From Aequorivita sp. (GTDB lineage Bacteria; Bacteroidota; Bacteroidia; Flavobacteriales; Flavobacteriaceae): DNA of 64,000 bases. The notes beneath the pieces are model-generated. The model made no database searches. It saw only the letters and a list, made by a program, of their open reading frames with translations, and was not told the origin of the DNA. Location: NCBI GenBank assembly GCA_024637015.1, contig JAGXGE010000015.1, positions 186,001 to 250,000 on the forward strand. Direction: 5' to 3'. Made by a program: the position numbers and the translations under genes. Of this stretch, positions 62,905 through 64,000 are shown in pieces; the first letter of the stretch is position 1, and each line of letters opens with the position of its first letter.

Positions 62905-63360
62905 TTAGCTTTTCTGTGCAGCATTTATACCGTCGTTGCCTGTCCATTGTACCATAGCTTCCGGTGCTGGTTTTGCATTAATCCCTTCTCCGTAAACTGT
63001 AGAGGTTCCGTGCGTGTAAAACGCTTCCCAATCCACACCTTGCGGGTCGGTAATCCAACTTTTTTGCGATTTTGAATAACAGCAAGTGCATTGGGCTTCC
63101 TCTCTAATGGTTCCTTTGGCGTTTTGCATATTTGCATATACTTCTTGCAACGCTGTTTCGCTTTCCAGTTGCAAACCTAAATGTTCAATTCCATTTTCGC
63201 TATGTCCTGTTGAAATGGCATAGTTGATTCTTGGGTCTTCCAACATCCATTTTGCATAGTCGTCTTTTACAACGCTTGGTGTTGTATTAAATAAAGCATT
63301 GTAAAATGCAATGCTTTCGTCAAGGTTTTTCACTTTTACGTGAACGTGAAATCGTTTCAT
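62905..63360 (-). CDS. ArsI/CadI-type vicinal-oxygen-chelate metalloenzyme
   Basis: A 151-aa VOC-fold protein. It opens MKRFHVHVKVKNLDESIAFYNALFNTTPSVVKDDYAKWMLEDP and has the vicinal Cys pair CTCCYSKSQKSWITDPQG near residues 90-97, characteristic of ArsI (Fe-dependent C-As lyase) and CadI cadmium-induced proteins. His/Glu metal ligands are in place (HVHV, EHLGLQ). ArsI breaks down methylarsenicals or aromatic arsenicals. The C-terminus (PAPEAMVQWTGNDGINAAQKS) is unusually long and polar. No arsR or arsC is next to it. Confidence 0.8.
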   Translation of the reverse strand: MKRFHVHVKVKNLDESIAFYNALFNTTPSVVKDDYAKWMLEDPRINYAISTGHSENGIEHLGLQLESETALQEVYANMQNAKGTIREEAQCTCCYSKSQKSWITDPQGVDWEAFYTHGTSTVYGEGINAKPAPEAMVQWTGNDGINAAQKS

Positions 63361-63464
63361 TTTTTTTTATTTTAATTTGTTATAGCATCAAGACGGAAAG
63401 GATGCAAAAAAGACGCAAATTATTTTTGAAATTTCTTTTTTATAAGGAGCTTAAAGTAGATTTT

Positions 63465-63492
63465 TGTAACAAACTTAAGTATACTGCGTCTT
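63465..63492 (+). promoter_or_regulatory. ECF-sigma-type promoter-like sequence
   Basis: TGTAAC (63465-63470), a 16-base spacer and CGTCTT (63487-63492). This matches the -35 AAC / -10 CGTC pattern of group IV (ECF) sigma factors. It lies 30 bases before the lipoprotein ATG. Confidence 0.4.
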
Positions 63493-63522
63493 GTTATTAT
63501 TTAAACAATTATTTATTTTAAA

Positions 63523-64000
63523 ATGAAATATCTACTTTCCATTTTTTGCCTGTTATTGCTAATAGCAGCCTGCAAGCCTTCACAGCCTACAGAAGTACTT
63601 GTTATTCCCTCCCTACATGGCGCCCATGAAATAAATGAAAACTACACTTATGGGGATCTAATGAAAATTGTCAAGGCATTTTCCCCCGATGTGATAGGGG
63701 TAGAAATAAGACCCATTGATATGGAGATGAATAGCGACACCCTTGATCTCTACTACCCCATTGAAATGATCATGGTCCGCGATTCTTTCCCCGGAAAAGT
63801 TACAGGCATAGATTTTTACAGTGAAGCTTCAAAGAAGGTTCCGGTTAGCAGGGAGATTTTTACAGATACCACCACTGATCTTGGAAAATTAAAGAACCTG
63901 GTAAAAGCTATGCAAATGGACTCGTTAATGATAAAAAAGGATGAGGGCGCGGGTATTCCCAAGATTCAAGAGGAACAAAAAAGAATAGCTTTAACCTACT
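63523..64000 (+). CDS. Lipoprotein, 3' end outside window
   Basis: Absent from the track because it runs off the window. ATG at 63523 gives MKYLLSIFCLLLLIAAC, a lipoprotein signal peptide, then KPSQPTEVLVIPSLHGAHEI and ...YGDLMKIVKAFSPDVIGVEIRPIDMEM. The order (short beta strand with a His, Y--L--I---F-PD-I-VE) resembles the first part of TraB/GumN- or DUF5694-like proteins, so it may belong near that group, with low confidence. A possible ECF promoter precedes it. The window ends after about 159 codons. Confidence 0.65.
   Translation, partial: MKYLLSIFCLLLLIAACKPSQPTEVLVIPSLHGAHEINENYTYGDLMKIVKAFSPDVIGVEIRPIDMEMNSDTLDLYYPIEMIMVRDSFPGKVTGIDFYSEASKKVPVSREIFTDTTTDLGKLKNLVKAMQMDSLMIKKDEGAGIPKIQEEQKRIALTY

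Noticed and set aside
62721-62924. Real 67-aa protein
   Set aside because: It is the first frame of a broken GNAT gene; the second half of the family motif is in the next frame.

Overview
The window looks like a chromosomal segment of a member of the Bacteroidota, most likely Flavobacteriaceae. Supporting signs are a T9SS-sorted protein with a C-terminal PNP-type sorting domain, a SusC/SusD pair, a DUF6520-like small protein next to a MauE-like membrane protein, RteC, NhaD, scarce Shine-Dalgarno sites and AT-rich DNA. All calls come from reading the sequence and the supplied ORF track; no database search was run.

Layout. 1-9.4 kb: the end of a Zn/Cd/Pb-type P-type ATPase, an OmpA-family lipoprotein, a small unknown protein, a large BNR/sortilin-like secreted protein, a 5'-truncated lipoprotein gene abutting a low-complexity array, and NhaD. 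9.6-18.4 kb: a T9SS cargo protein and a complete tripartite RND efflux operon. The efflux operon lies between two G-poor low-complexity arrays that end in the same 25-nt word. 18.5-32.5 kb: a lipoprotein gene followed by a type I restriction-modification operon (hsdM, a 772-aa Mrr-like/PIN-like protein, hsdS, hsdR), then a PD-(D/E)XK nuclease and a 1218-aa helicase with a C-terminal nuclease-like domain. 32.7-35.9 kb: an IS3 orfA remnant, an XRE regulator near a 28-bp perfect palindrome, and a four-gene cassette: a 251-aa protein, a DUF5675 protein and two small membrane proteins. 36.4-43.6 kb: a three-gene operon (4-TM protein, 1103-aa helical protein, KAP-type NTPase) divergent from an AbiGi-like gene. 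At 43.9 kb there is a 3' fragment of a tRNA gene, a probable integration scar.

44-58.6 kb: small envelope proteins, an XRE regulator beside an 18-bp palindrome, a possible structured RNA, a SusC-SusD-S9 peptidase operon for peptide capture and cleavage, the DUF6520/MauE pair, REP-like repeats, a TPR histidine kinase with a frameshifted response regulator, a 53-aa lipoprotein absent from the ORF track, and a LytTR regulator whose receiver seems to lack its phospho-acceptor Asp. 58.7-64 kb: RteC, a second complete copy of the four-gene cassette in the opposite orientation, an isochorismatase-like hydrolase, an ArsI/CadI-type dioxygenase followed by a broken GNAT gene, and the start of a lipoprotein behind an ECF-type promoter-like sequence.

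Main points. The 18.5-44 kb part reads as a defence island with an integration scar. The strongest candidate for something undescribed is the duplicated four-gene cassette, which has a lysis-module flavour. The Mrr/PIN protein inside the type I RM operon and the KAP three-gene operon come next.
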